Assembly (NCBI RefSeq): GCF_013367775.1
Contig: NZ_CP055157.1
Coordinates: 3,298,001-3,362,000, forward strand
Origin: Microbulbifer sp. YPW1
GTDB taxonomy: Bacteria; Pseudomonadota; Gammaproteobacteria; Pseudomonadales; Cellvibrionaceae
Direction: 5' to 3'
DNA: 64,000 nucleotides
A program made the position numbers and the translations under genes. Of this stretch, positions 46,816 through 56,259 are shown piece after piece (within the stretch, counting starts at the first letter, position 1; every line of letters begins with the position of its first letter). Under the pieces are notes generated by a model, which searched no databases, had not been told where the DNA came from, and saw only the letters and a list, made by a program, of their open reading frames with translations.

Positions 46816-49176
46816 ATGTTGCCATTTAACAAGAAGCCAATTTCTTTTCTTATATCTGCTTTTGCACTAAGCGTGGCTCCTGGAGCGATTTCCCAAGAAG
46901 TCACTGAATCTGAAAGGGAGAAGTCCAAAAAGGAAAGTGAGCTTATAGAGAGTATCGTAGTTACCGCTACACGTCGTGAAGCGTCGGTAGAGGATATTCC
47001 TATAAATATTTCAGCAATAGGTGAGGCCGAGCTACGGAAGCGCGCTATCACTGATCTGAAAAGTCTTATTGAAGATTCTGTCACGATAAGTGCTCCCGCC
47101 AACTCCGCGCGTTTTGCTGACTCGGTTACCGTTCGCGGACTTAATGTTTCAGCAGTAACTCAAACTAACTTGGAGTTTTTTGTTCGCTCAACATTGGCGT
47201 ACTACTTGGATGAAACGCCACTGCCAAATATCGGTTATCGGATCAAAGATATTTCTCGTGTGGAAACGCTCTTGGGGCCCCAGGGAACGCTTTACGGTTC
47301 TGGTAGTTTGGGAGGAACGGTACGCTATATTACGAACCAGCCTCAATTTGATGAATCCATAGTCCGGTTCAATACGGGAATGTATCAAACTGACGGTGGA
47401 GGCTTGAGTACTGACACTGATGTAGTAATCAACCAGCCATTAAGTGAGAATCTGGCTGTCCGAGCCTCGTTTGCCTATTTGGATGAAGCAGGGTTCACCG
47501 ATCGTGCCGTATCTCCTTCCTTTAGGGAAGATAATCCCTGGGTTAGTCCGGATGGTTCCGGTGATACGTTGCTTAAGAATGACGATTTTCAGTATGTGAG
47601 CACAGGGAAAATTGCGCTTGCCTGGCAGATGAACCCAGATGCCAAGTTGACTTTCACCCATGCACAACAGAGTCAGTTGGCAAACGGTTCCCGAGGTACA
47701 ACGCTTGATCCGAATGAGGAAGGCGATGTTTTTCAATACGGACAGGATGTTATAGTCAGCCGTTATCGAGAGTTTGCAGATCGCTCTTTCAAACTTGATT
47801 CATTGGATCTGGAATGGGATTTTCAGGATTTCTCGATGAAGTCCAGCACTTCCTATTTCGAGGATACCAGGGAGGGACAGGCGAATTATGGAATCGGATT
47901 TGTTTACTATGGAGATTGGGGTTGGAGTGCTCTGACACCGGAACAAACTGACGAATCTCCTTATATGGAATTCGATAATACCTATTCTGGGGTTAGTCAC
48001 GAGACTCGATTTGTGTCCGCCGGAGATGGCCCCTTAAGCTGGGTGGGAGGTATCTATTACACCCAGCAGGAGCGCAGCCTTGCATTCCAGGAGTTTTTCC
48101 CAACTTTGGATGAAGTGGGTGGGTTGATTCGTGATGAAATTGGCGGTAGCACAGATGTTGGCTACGCCGAAGATATCAATACGGACTATCAAGAGCTGGC
48201 GTTATTTGGTGAGCTAACCTATTCAGTTACTGATCGATGGGATGTGACCCTGGGGGCTCGTGTCTTTAGCTATTCAGATGAAGCTGACCCGCAAATCACC
48301 GACTATGCATTCGGATTGGTTGATACCAGAGGCGCCATCGAAAATTCAGCATCCGGCGAGAAATTTTTCAAGTTTAATACTGCTTACGAGGTAGTAGACA
48401 ACGTATTGCTCTACGCGACGGCGTCGCAGGGCTTCCGGCGTGGCGGCGTGAATGGCTTCAAAGATCAGGGGGATCAAGTTGTAGCCGAAGATACACAAAA
48501 CTATGAGCCGGACTCTGTCGATAACTTCGAACTGGGTCTCAAAGGTTCATTTTTTGATGATGCGCTATACATAGAAACCAATGTCTATCAAATTGCGTGG
48601 GAAAACACCCAGACATATTACAGTCAGTCCATCAACAGTTTCCCCCTGAATGGCACTACTAACGGCCCAGATGCAGAGTCTCGTGGTTGGGAGTTTTCAA
48701 GTCGATTACGGCTTAATGATAACGTATCTCTTACCTATTCTACTGCTACCACTGAGGCCAAATGGGCGGAAACAGAAGAAGTTTGTCTCTATGCCGGTGG
48801 TTCCGAGTGCCGCACCTGGTCCAAGGGTGGGCTTCTGGGGGGGGCGCCGGAATGGCGGCACAACCTTGGGGCGAATTTTTACCATGACCTGAGTAGCGGG
48901 CTGACTCTTTCAGCCAGCGTGCGTGGTTCCTATACCAGTGAAATTCAGAGCGACCGATCTGATTCTCCAGATGAAGATGTCTACCGGTATGATTCTTACA
49001 CCCTGTACAGTGCAAATGTCGGGCTCAGCGGGGATCAGTGGAGAGCCGGGCTTTGGGCTCGTAACCTGACCAACGAGCGTGCCGAGGTTTCTTATCAGTC
49101 TGAGAACTATGTGGGAGACCGACTGATCCAGACCATGCCCCGGACCTTGGGACTGAACGTTTCTTACGACTTCTAA
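46816..49176 (+). CDS. TonB-dependent outer-membrane receptor
   Basis: A 786-residue receptor: signal peptide about 1-26 (LISAFALSVAPGAISQ), TonB-box-like ESIVVTATRREASVEDIP, plug domain with VETLLGPQGTLYGSGSLGG, then a beta barrel ending in LGLNVSYDF with the terminal Phe needed for assembly. Type resembles receptors near sphingomonad/Cellvibrio small-molecule and oligomer uptake genes. Third codon positions hold more A/T than the neighbours, which hints at a separate origin. Cargo is unknown; context suggests a peptidoglycan-derived fragment. Confidence 0.93.
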   Translation: MLPFNKKPISFLISAFALSVAPGAISQEVTESEREKSKKESELIESIVVTATRREASVEDIPINISAIGEAELRKRAITDLKSLIEDSVTISAPANSARFADSVTVRGLNVSAVTQTNLEFFVRSTLAYYLDETPLPNIGYRIKDISRVETLLGPQGTLYGSGSLGGTVRYITNQPQFDESIVRFNTGMYQTDGGGLSTDTDVVINQPLSENLAVRASFAYLDEAGFTDRAVSPSFREDNPWVSPDGSGDTLLKNDDFQYVSTGKIALAWQMNPDAKLTFTHAQQSQLANGSRGTTLDPNEEGDVFQYGQDVIVSRYREFADRSFKLDSLDLEWDFQDFSMKSSTSYFEDTREGQANYGIGFVYYGDWGWSALTPEQTDESPYMEFDNTYSGVSHETRFVSAGDGPLSWVGGIYYTQQERSLAFQEFFPTLDEVGGLIRDEIGGSTDVGYAEDINTDYQELALFGELTYSVTDRWDVTLGARVFSYSDEADPQITDYAFGLVDTRGAIENSASGEKFFKFNTAYEVVDNVLLYATASQGFRRGGVNGFKDQGDQVVAEDTQNYEPDSVDNFELGLKGSFFDDALYIETNVYQIAWENTQTYYSQSINSFPLNGTTNGPDAESRGWEFSSRLRLNDNVSLTYSTATTEAKWAETEEVCLYAGGSECRTWSKGGLLGGAPEWRHNLGANFYHDLSSGLTLSASVRGSYTSEIQSDRSDSPDEDVYRYDSYTLYSANVGLSGDQWRAGLWARNLTNERAEVSYQSENYVGDRLIQTMPRTLGLNVSYDF

Positions 49177-49208
49177 TTTCTTTCCTGATCGTCATCTTGT
49201 GAACCATT

Positions 49209-49232
49209 GGGGGCGTTTTCGCCCCCTTTTTT
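49209..49232 (+). terminator. Intrinsic terminator after TonB receptor
   Basis: GGGGGCG / CGCCCCC stem with a TTTT loop and six T residues, 33 bases past the receptor stop. The GH3 gene that follows therefore has its own promoter. Confidence 0.93.
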
Positions 49233-49322
49233 CTTTTTGCAAACTTCCTGTTGCACAGCGGCGCTAAATGTGAAGAATAAAATATTCCATGCGTCACTTA
49301 ATTTTGAAATTGGTTATTTATT

Positions 49323-51272
49323 ATGCGGGTTGAAAGCGTTCTGTCCAAGGCTGTGAAATTCTGCTCGGTGATGGTTATCGCGGCGGGTATTGGCGGGTGC
49401 GGCGAGTCACATCCGGGGGCGTCAGCTGATACGGGCAAGGCGTTGGACCTGCCGCAGAAGATCGCGCAAAAGCTGATGCTGGATATCCGGTACTTCTGCC
49501 CAGATATGCAGCGGCCCGCGGCGGGCAAGGCGGGTAATCGCCAGTGCAACAATCCGGTTACAGAACTTCCGCTGGAGCTGGCCAGCATGATTCGGGATAC
49601 CGACCTCGGTGGCATTATCCTGTTCGCCGATAACCTCGAAAACAGCGCGCAAATCGTAAGGCTGAATAGGGCTCTGCAGCAGGCTGCCGCGGAGTCACGC
49701 AGTGGCCTGCCCCTGTTGATCGGTATTGATCAGGAAGGTGGGCGAGTAAACCGCTTGCCGCGCAATGAGGCCGCGGCTTTTGCCGGCAATATGGCCATTG
49801 GTGCGACCTATGCCCGCGAAGGCGACCGGTTTGCCAGCGCCACGGCAGTCGTGATGGCAGATCAGCTCCGCGCGCTGGGTTTCAATGTAAATTTTGCCCC
49901 CACGCTGGATGTAAACAGCAACCCGGACAACCCGGTCATCAATGTGCGCTCCTACAGTGAGAAGCCACAAGTAGTGGCGGATCTCGGGTCGGCGAGCGTT
50001 GCCGCATTTCAGCGGCGGGGTGTGGCCGCAACCGTAAAGCACTTTCCGGGTCACGGCGATACCAGTGTCGACAGCCATACGGGGCTGCCGAGGGTTGAGC
50101 GCTCCCTGGAGCAGGCTCGCGCAGTTGACCTCTTGCCGTTTCAGCAGGTCATTCTGAACGCGCAGCCGGCGCTGACAATGACAGCGCATATTCAATATCC
50201 GGCGCTGGACACCACGACGCTGACCTCCCGCTCTGGTGAGCAAATGCTTGCCCCCGCGACACTGTCTCGCAAGATCCTTTCCGGCATCCTGCGTGAAGAG
50301 ATGGGTTACCAGGGAGTGATTGTGACCGACTCCCTCAATATGGCCGGGATCAGCGACTACTTTACGCCGGAAGAGGCGGTGGTAAATACCTTCGCTGCCG
50401 GGGCGGATATCGCACTGATGCCCATCAAAATTCGCTACCCGGAGGACCTGGTGCAGCTGGATCGGCTGATTGGTCGGGTAGTTTCTGCCGTGGAGGCCGG
50501 CGAGCTGTCACTGGATGAGCTGGATGTTTCTTTGGCTCGGGTGCAACGCTTGAAGCAGACCTATATCGATAACCAATGGGTCCGGCTTGAAGAGGGTGAG
50601 GCCGTCGATAGTGCGGCAGCGGTATTGGCCACGGCTGAGCATCGCGTATTGGCCGATAATCTCGCGAGCGCAGCGCTGACCCATATTTTTACGCCGCGAG
50701 CGTCTGCACTACCCGTGATTGACGGGAAGACTCAGCAGGTACAAGTGCTTGCCCCCAATCGTGCTATTGGCGAAGCGTTCAGTATCGCGCTGGCGCAGGT
50801 AAGTGATGCGAAAGTATCGGTACTGTCGCCTCTGCGGGCGGCGGATGAGGTTTCGCAGTCCGATGCGGACATATTGATCGTGGCGAGCATTGTGCCGGGG
50901 GAAAGCGCCGTGGAGCTCGGAGGAATGGAGGACCTGCCAACGCTACAGGAGCGTATTGTGGACCAGGAAACGCTCTACGAAATCTATCGTCAATCACTGA
51001 GCGCCGCCAGTGCGCGCGGGGCGAAGACCGTATTTATCAGTATGCGCTCCCCTTATGAAGCGGCACGCTTCAAGGCACTTGCAGATGTACACCTGGCAAG
51101 TTTTGACTACAAGGCATTTATCGGGCCCGATCGGACTCTGGAGGGGCCGATTTATCGCGCCCTGGCCAACGCGCTGGTCAGCTCGGAACCGGCTTCGGGC
51201 CAAATGCCAGTGACGGTTTCCGTATCCGACGCACTCCATGCGAGCAATGCTTCCACGAGTGACGAGGGTTGA
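49323..51272 (+). CDS. GH3 beta-N-acetylglucosaminidase lipoprotein (NagZ-like)
   Basis: A 649-residue protein with a lipobox at IGGC (Cys about 26). The GH3 domain has IGIDQEGGRVNRLP, the NagZ-type dyad motif KHFPGHGDTSVDSHTGLP and nucleophile VTDSLNMAGI. A second alpha/beta domain follows after about residue 420, as in GH3 enzymes of the lipoprotein type. It should remove GlcNAc from muropeptides or chitin fragments outside the inner membrane. ATG at 49323 has no strong ribosome site. Confidence 0.9.
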   Translation: MRVESVLSKAVKFCSVMVIAAGIGGCGESHPGASADTGKALDLPQKIAQKLMLDIRYFCPDMQRPAAGKAGNRQCNNPVTELPLELASMIRDTDLGGIILFADNLENSAQIVRLNRALQQAAAESRSGLPLLIGIDQEGGRVNRLPRNEAAAFAGNMAIGATYAREGDRFASATAVVMADQLRALGFNVNFAPTLDVNSNPDNPVINVRSYSEKPQVVADLGSASVAAFQRRGVAATVKHFPGHGDTSVDSHTGLPRVERSLEQARAVDLLPFQQVILNAQPALTMTAHIQYPALDTTTLTSRSGEQMLAPATLSRKILSGILREEMGYQGVIVTDSLNMAGISDYFTPEEAVVNTFAAGADIALMPIKIRYPEDLVQLDRLIGRVVSAVEAGELSLDELDVSLARVQRLKQTYIDNQWVRLEEGEAVDSAAAVLATAEHRVLADNLASAALTHIFTPRASALPVIDGKTQQVQVLAPNRAIGEAFSIALAQVSDAKVSVLSPLRAADEVSQSDADILIVASIVPGESAVELGGMEDLPTLQERIVDQETLYEIYRQSLSAASARGAKTVFISMRSPYEAARFKALADVHLASFDYKAFIGPDRTLEGPIYRALANALVSSEPASGQMPVTVSVSDALHASNASTSDEG

Positions 51273-51385
51273 CGGTGGTAAGGCAACGTCCACTCCTATC
51301 GGTTCTACCTTTGGTTAGTCATTTAGTTGTATCGCTATAGATCTTCACACTTACGGGTATCGAAGTTAGAAAAAACAGGTGCGCC

Positions 51386-52828
51386 ATGGAAATGGATTTG
51401 TGTTACCTAGATGCCTGTGAGGTACTGCAGCGCTATAAAAAACGGGAAGTTTCCCCGGTTGACGTACTGCAGGCACAAATCGAGCGTTTTGAACAAATCG
51501 GTGGCGAGATCAACCCGTTTACCCAGTGCCGGTTTGAGCGTGCTCAGCAACAGGCGCGCCTTGCCGAACAGGCGTATATGCGCAATGAGGCGCGGCCACT
51601 GGAAGGTGTCATCACCGCGATCAAGGACGAAACCTATGTCCGCGGTGAGGTGACCACCAATGGTTCGCGTTTGCTGCAAAATAATGTGGCGGATGTAACG
51701 GACCCGGTGCCTGAAAGACTGATGGCAGCTGGCTCCATTTTTCACGCGCGTACCGCCACTCCGGAATTTTCCGTTGCCTCCTACACCTGGTCAGACCTGT
51801 GGGGGGTTACCCGCAATCCCTGGAATACCGACATTACCCCCGGCGGATCTTCCGGCGGCGCTGCCGCGGCCATGGCCGCAGGTTTGAGCACCATCGCCAA
51901 CGGCACCGATATGGGCGGTTCGGTACGCATCCCTGCTTCCCAGTGTGGCTTGGTCGGTTTGAAAGCCTCCCATGGGCGTATCCCTGAGATTCCTCCCTAC
52001 AATGTCGACCCCTATGTGCATCACGGCATGTTGACCCGCAGTGTGCGGGATATGGTGCTGTTGTATAACCTGATTTCTGGCCCGCACCCGGTTGACCTGA
52101 TGTCGCAGATGGCAAAGGAACCGGTGGCATCGCAGCCGCTGGATCTACGCGGAGTGAAGGTGGGGTTGTCACTGGATCTCGGATTCTTTCCGCTGGATGA
52201 CGATGTGCGCCGGAATACACTTTCCTACGCGGAAACACTTCGTGCATCAGGGGCGGAAGTAGAGTTGGTCTCACTCGACTGGGATGCCCGATGTATCCGT
52301 ACTGCGCAGATTCATCAGGGCGCGCAGATGGGGCATATGCTGCGCAAGAAATACGATCACGCCGAGTGTCGCGCACAGCTGACCAGTTACGTAAAACATT
52401 ATTTCTCACTTTCCGCCGCCGCATCACCGCAGCGAATTCTGGAAGCCAATGAATATGCTCAGCATATGTGGCAGTCGCTTGAGCAGGTGTTTCGAGACTA
52501 CGATTTTCTGTTGTGTCCCACGGTCTGTAGTACCCGTGTCCCTGCAGATTTTGATTACAGTAGGGATTCGATGGAAGTGGGTGGTGTAGAGGTGGACCCG
52601 GTGAAAGGGTGGTTTATGACCTACCCATTCAACACCCTAAGTCGTTGCCCGGTCCTCTCGCTTCCCAGTGGTTTCGCCGATAACGGGGTTCCCACCGGGG
52701 TACAGCTGGTCGGGCATCCCTATGCCGATGGCCGCTTGTTGCAGTTTGCTCTTGGTATTGAAGCTGTTACCGGCCCGTTTATTCATGCGGACAACCGGCC
52801 GATGAACTTACAGGTATTAAATTCATGA
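51386..52828 (+). CDS. Amidase-signature-family amidase
   Basis: A 480-residue Ser-cisSer-Lys amidase. Lys in AIKDETYVRG, the glycine-serine motif PGGSSGGAAAAMAAG, and GTDMGGSVRIPASQCGLVGLKAS give the catalytic set. No signal peptide, so cytoplasmic. It is the first gene of a tightly coupled operon with D-glutamate/5-oxoproline genes, so it may free glutamate from an amide such as gamma-D-glutamyl or glutamine; this is inference. CAGGTG precedes the ATG. Confidence 0.88.
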   Translation: MEMDLCYLDACEVLQRYKKREVSPVDVLQAQIERFEQIGGEINPFTQCRFERAQQQARLAEQAYMRNEARPLEGVITAIKDETYVRGEVTTNGSRLLQNNVADVTDPVPERLMAAGSIFHARTATPEFSVASYTWSDLWGVTRNPWNTDITPGGSSGGAAAAMAAGLSTIANGTDMGGSVRIPASQCGLVGLKASHGRIPEIPPYNVDPYVHHGMLTRSVRDMVLLYNLISGPHPVDLMSQMAKEPVASQPLDLRGVKVGLSLDLGFFPLDDDVRRNTLSYAETLRASGAEVELVSLDWDARCIRTAQIHQGAQMGHMLRKKYDHAECRAQLTSYVKHYFSLSAAASPQRILEANEYAQHMWQSLEQVFRDYDFLLCPTVCSTRVPADFDYSRDSMEVGGVEVDPVKGWFMTYPFNTLSRCPVLSLPSGFADNGVPTGVQLVGHPYADGRLLQFALGIEAVTGPFIHADNRPMNLQVLNS

Positions 52829-53631
52829 TCAAACAGTGCGCGAGTGTGATTCGGGCGGAAATCCGCGCAGGCCGATTTTGTGGGCCCACTTCCGGTTTGG
52901 CAGCGGGCTATGTGCAGGCAAACATCGCCATGGTACCGCTGCAATATGCAGATGCGTTTGCAGATTTTTGCAAGCGCAACAGTCGTGCTTGTGCTCTGCT
53001 GCATCGCGCCGAGCCGGGACAATATTTATTGCCTACCTTGGGGGAAGATATCGATATTCGTACTGATGTTCCCCGCTATCTGGTACATCGCGCTGATCAG
53101 GAGCCACAGGAAGCGACCGATATTCGGGATATCTGGCGAGAGGACCTGGTTACCTTTGCACTGGGCTGTTCGTTTTCTTTTGAAGAGGCACTGATTGGCG
53201 GTGGCCTTGAAGTGCGCAATATTACCGAAGGTGCCAACGTACCAATGTATCGCACAGATATTCCCTGCGAGTCCGCAGGCCCCTTTCACGGAAAACTGGT
53301 CGTGAGCATGCGGCCATTTCCCGGTGAAGGGGTAGAGCGCGCCTGTGAAGTTTCCGGGCGATACCCACTGGTTCACGGCGCGCCGGTTTATGCAGGTGAC
53401 CCCCAGGCGTTGGGAATTGCAGATATTAACGCGCCCGAATTTGGTGACGCCGTGACCATCCACTCCGAGGAAGTTCCTGCATTCTGGGCCTGTGGAGTAA
53501 CCGCCATTGAAGCGTTGCGCAATGCCCGGCTGGACTTCTGTATTACCCATGCTCCGGGCCACATGCTGATTACCGACCGGCTGAACGCTTCGCTGGAGGC
53601 GGTGACTGATACCGGTGTGTTGGGCTGGTAG
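52825..53631 (+). CDS. DUF1445 (YcsI-like) hydro-lyase / D-glutamate cyclase-type domain
   Basis: A 268-residue protein overlapping the amidase by ATGA. Family blocks: RFCGPTSGLAAGYVQANIAMVP near 13-34, TFALGCSFSFEEAL, CESAGPFHGKLVVSMRPF, and a closing ITHAPGHMLITD. DUF1445 forms one half of DGLUCY, the mitochondrial enzyme that turns D-glutamate into 5-oxo-D-proline, and is the neighbour of kipI-kipA in Bacillus (YcsI). The other half, DUF4392, is encoded four genes on. A cyclase role is likely but not certain. Confidence 0.88.
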   Translation: MIKQCASVIRAEIRAGRFCGPTSGLAAGYVQANIAMVPLQYADAFADFCKRNSRACALLHRAEPGQYLLPTLGEDIDIRTDVPRYLVHRADQEPQEATDIRDIWREDLVTFALGCSFSFEEALIGGGLEVRNITEGANVPMYRTDIPCESAGPFHGKLVVSMRPFPGEGVERACEVSGRYPLVHGAPVYAGDPQALGIADINAPEFGDAVTIHSEEVPAFWACGVTAIEALRNARLDFCITHAPGHMLITDRLNASLEAVTDTGVLGW

Positions 53632-53645
53632 TTAGCGGAGGCATC

Positions 53646-54356
53646 ATGGTTCGGTTAGAGGATGCCGGTGACAACGCTATTACTGTGTATCTGGCGGAGC
53701 AGCCCGGAGAACTCGCGCTCGCACGAGTACTCAGGTTTAGTACACAGGCGCGGCGAGAAATTGGTCACCTACTGCAAGATCTGGTTCCCTCCTATTGTAG
53801 CGTTACGGTGTATTACGATTTACTGCGCAGTGATTTTTACACCGTGTGCAGCAACATCCGGCGTATTGTCGACAAACTCGATGATGAATTGTCTTTATTG
53901 TCACAATCATCAGCGCAACAAAGTGATTTAGTTGTGTTACCGGTGTACTACGGAGAAGAAGTGGCGCCGGATCTTCCACGGGTCGCTCGGCAGACCGGGC
54001 TGACAGAAGAGCAGGTCGTTGCCGCGCACAGTACCCAGACCTATCGGGTGCACGCGCTGGGTTTTCGTCCCGGGTTTGCGTTTTTGGCAGAGACACCAGA
54101 GGCCCTGCGCGTCCCCCGTATGGAGACCCCGCGTACCAGAGTGCCAGCAGGTTCAGTAGCTATCGCCGGCATGCAAGCCGCCGTCTACCCCTCTGCCAGC
54201 CCCGGGGGGTGGAACCTTATTGGCCGTTGTCCCAAAGCATTATTTTCTTGCAGGCATGGCAAACCCGATGTGTTGCTTAATGTCGGTGATCTTGTCCGGT
54301 TCCAGCCAGTATCGCGGCACGCGTTTCTGGATGAGGGGGGGTGTCTGGATGAGTAG
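53646..54356 (+). CDS. pxpB: 5-oxoprolinase subunit PxpB (KipI-like)
   Basis: A 236-residue protein with the KipI/PxpB motif HALGFRPGFAFLAETP and TPRTRVPAGSVAIAGMQAAVYP. With PxpC and PxpA it forms the prokaryotic ATP-dependent 5-oxoprolinase that opens 5-oxoproline to glutamate. It starts 14 bases after DUF1445. Related allophanate hydrolase subunits have another domain order; a urea-amidolyase identity is disfavoured by the DUF1445/DUF4392 neighbours. Confidence 0.9.
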   Translation: MVRLEDAGDNAITVYLAEQPGELALARVLRFSTQARREIGHLLQDLVPSYCSVTVYYDLLRSDFYTVCSNIRRIVDKLDDELSLLSQSSAQQSDLVVLPVYYGEEVAPDLPRVARQTGLTEEQVVAAHSTQTYRVHALGFRPGFAFLAETPEALRVPRMETPRTRVPAGSVAIAGMQAAVYPSASPGGWNLIGRCPKALFSCRHGKPDVLLNVGDLVRFQPVSRHAFLDEGGCLDE

Positions 54357-55296
54357 ATATGCTGCACAAATCCTGGAGGCAGGGCCGCTTGCCTTGCTTC
54401 AGGATAAAGGGCGCTTTGGTGCCCAGCACCTGGGTATCAGTGTCAGCGGTGTCGCTGACAGACATGCGGCAGGCTGGGCTAACCGCCTGTTGAGTAATCC
54501 CGACAGCGCGCCACTGGTTGAAATCTGTCTTGGGAAGTTTCGATTGCGTTTTGCCGATGTTTGCCATTTTGCGGTGACCGGGGCAGACATGCATTGGAAG
54601 TTGAATGATCGGCCTTTAAACAGCTGGTGCACTTACCGCGCTTCAGCCGGGGATGTGCTATCGGCAGCATATGCGACCAGTGGACTGCGCGGATACCTGG
54701 CAATGCGCGGTGGTATTGTAGCGCCCATGATATGTGGTAGCTGTGCAACCAGTATCGGCGACGGACTTGGAGGCCTGCACGGTGATGGTGTGCGGCTTCA
54801 GGCCGGTGATCGGCTCCAGGTATCAACAGTGGATGCCGACTGGGTTTCGGACCGTTGGGTACCGCCCAAGTTTCGACGTACCTATAAAGGCCCTATCGAG
54901 CTACGTGTCGTTCCCTCTAACCAGTTTGCACAATTCTCTGCACAAAGCCGCCACCAGTTTTTTGATTCCTCATTTGAAGTGGCTGCCGAATCCGATCGAA
55001 TGGGCGTGCGGCTCAAGGGTACTTCATTGCCAGATGCGCCGGGAAGCATGATTTCCGAGGCGGTTGGTGCTGGTGCCATCCAGGTTCCCGCGAATGGCCT
55101 GCCAATTGTCCTGATGCCCGATTGCCAGACCATCGGGGGCTATCCGAAACTCGGTCATGTGTACCGTGCGGATCTGGATCGGCTAGCTCAGGCACGCCCC
55201 GGAACAAGCGTGCAGTTTTCCCTGGGAGACCGCGCCGAGGCGCAGCGGGAATGGTTGTTTCAAACTCAGTTTTTTTCAGCACAGGAGTGCGCATAA
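54349..55296 (+). CDS. pxpC: 5-oxoprolinase subunit PxpC (KipA-like)
   Basis: A 315-residue biotin-dependent-carboxylase-like domain protein that pairs with PxpB. Motifs: DKGRFGAQHLGISVSGVADRHA near 16-37, LRGYLAMRGGI, and ESDRMGVRLKG. ATG overlaps pxpB by 8 bases. No pxpA gene is found near it or anywhere in the window. Confidence 0.9.
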   Translation: MSRYAAQILEAGPLALLQDKGRFGAQHLGISVSGVADRHAAGWANRLLSNPDSAPLVEICLGKFRLRFADVCHFAVTGADMHWKLNDRPLNSWCTYRASAGDVLSAAYATSGLRGYLAMRGGIVAPMICGSCATSIGDGLGGLHGDGVRLQAGDRLQVSTVDADWVSDRWVPPKFRRTYKGPIELRVVPSNQFAQFSAQSRHQFFDSSFEVAAESDRMGVRLKGTSLPDAPGSMISEAVGAGAIQVPANGLPIVLMPDCQTIGGYPKLGHVYRADLDRLAQARPGTSVQFSLGDRAEAQREWLFQTQFFSAQECA

Positions 55297-56259
55297 ATGG
55301 CAAGTTATTCCCTGAATATCTTTCGACGTCCCGATACCGTGCACTTGGCAGCTCAAATCGAGGGTTTGTTGGTGGCCGGAAATCTCCGGGGTATGGAAAC
55401 TGTGCGCAATAGCGGTTATCGCGATTACTTGCTACCCGCGGTTCAAACACTGTTGCAGCATCGACAGCGTGTGGCGATCGTTAGCGGTTTTCCCGTCAGC
55501 GGGCACTACGAGACAGACGGCCCGGCTGGTGCTATCGCGCTAGCACGAGGTCTCCGCGCATTGGGCTCTGAAGTATCATTACTGGGTATGCGGGAATATG
55601 CAGAGTTACTGGCAGAGGCACTACCAAATGCGGTTCCGGAAGGAAAAGAGATCGCGAAGTCCGTGTTTCCAGTTGACCGAGAAAGCTTTGAAGAAAGGGT
55701 AGACCAATTTCTGAACTGGTTTTCCCCTACATTGATCGTATTTATTGAGGTACCTGGCGCAGCAGTTGACGGTCACTACCGGAATATGCGTTTTGAACTC
55801 ATCGATGATGGTGTGCTTCCCTGGGAGCTAATGCTTTCAAAGGCAGATTGCCCGACACTGGCGATCGCAGATGGCGGTAATGAGCTGGGAATGGGGCAGG
55901 TGCGCAAGCAATTGCAGGACCTTCCTGTGTCGTGCGCCACAGCTACCACAGATGAGCTTGTAATTGCAGATGTTTCTAACTGGGGTGCGTACGGTTTACT
56001 TGCACTCGCATCAGCCTGTATTCGACGTCCGCTTCTTGACGGCTTTGTATTATCCGAGTGTCTTGAGGCACTGGTCGATGTGGGTATGGTGGATGGAGTG
56101 ACTGGTTGCGCGATTGCGACGGAAGACGGACTACCCCTGTTCCGCAGCCAGTCACTCTTCGAGGGTGTGCTGGCGTTGACCTCCTCCGTGATTGCGCAGG
56201 GAGGAGGTTCGGTAGTACCTGCGAGCCCTCAGGAATCCTTGGCAGCCAGCACCGCCTGA
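55297..56259 (+). CDS. DUF4392 D-glutamate cyclase-type protein
   Basis: A 320-residue protein starting directly after the PxpC stop. Family marks: VAIVSGFPVSGHYETDGPAGAIALARGL near 57-84 read in part, VFIEVPGAAVDGHYRNM, IADGGNELGMGQV. DUF4392 is the C-terminal half of DGLUCY, which cyclises D-glutamate. With DUF1445 of the same operon it may be a two-protein cyclase. Its last 31 bases overlap the end of the convergent AmiD gene. Confidence 0.88.
   Translation: MASYSLNIFRRPDTVHLAAQIEGLLVAGNLRGMETVRNSGYRDYLLPAVQTLLQHRQRVAIVSGFPVSGHYETDGPAGAIALARGLRALGSEVSLLGMREYAELLAEALPNAVPEGKEIAKSVFPVDRESFEERVDQFLNWFSPTLIVFIEVPGAAVDGHYRNMRFELIDDGVLPWELMLSKADCPTLAIADGGNELGMGQVRKQLQDLPVSCATATTDELVIADVSNWGAYGLLALASACIRRPLLDGFVLSECLEALVDVGMVDGVTGCAIATEDGLPLFRSQSLFEGVLALTSSVIAQGGGSVVPASPQESLAASTA

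Noticed and set aside
53646..55296. PxpBC genes as allophanate hydrolase or urea amidolyase subunits
   Set aside because: DUF1445 and DUF4392 neighbours and the absence of biotin carboxylase genes favour 5-oxoprolinase.
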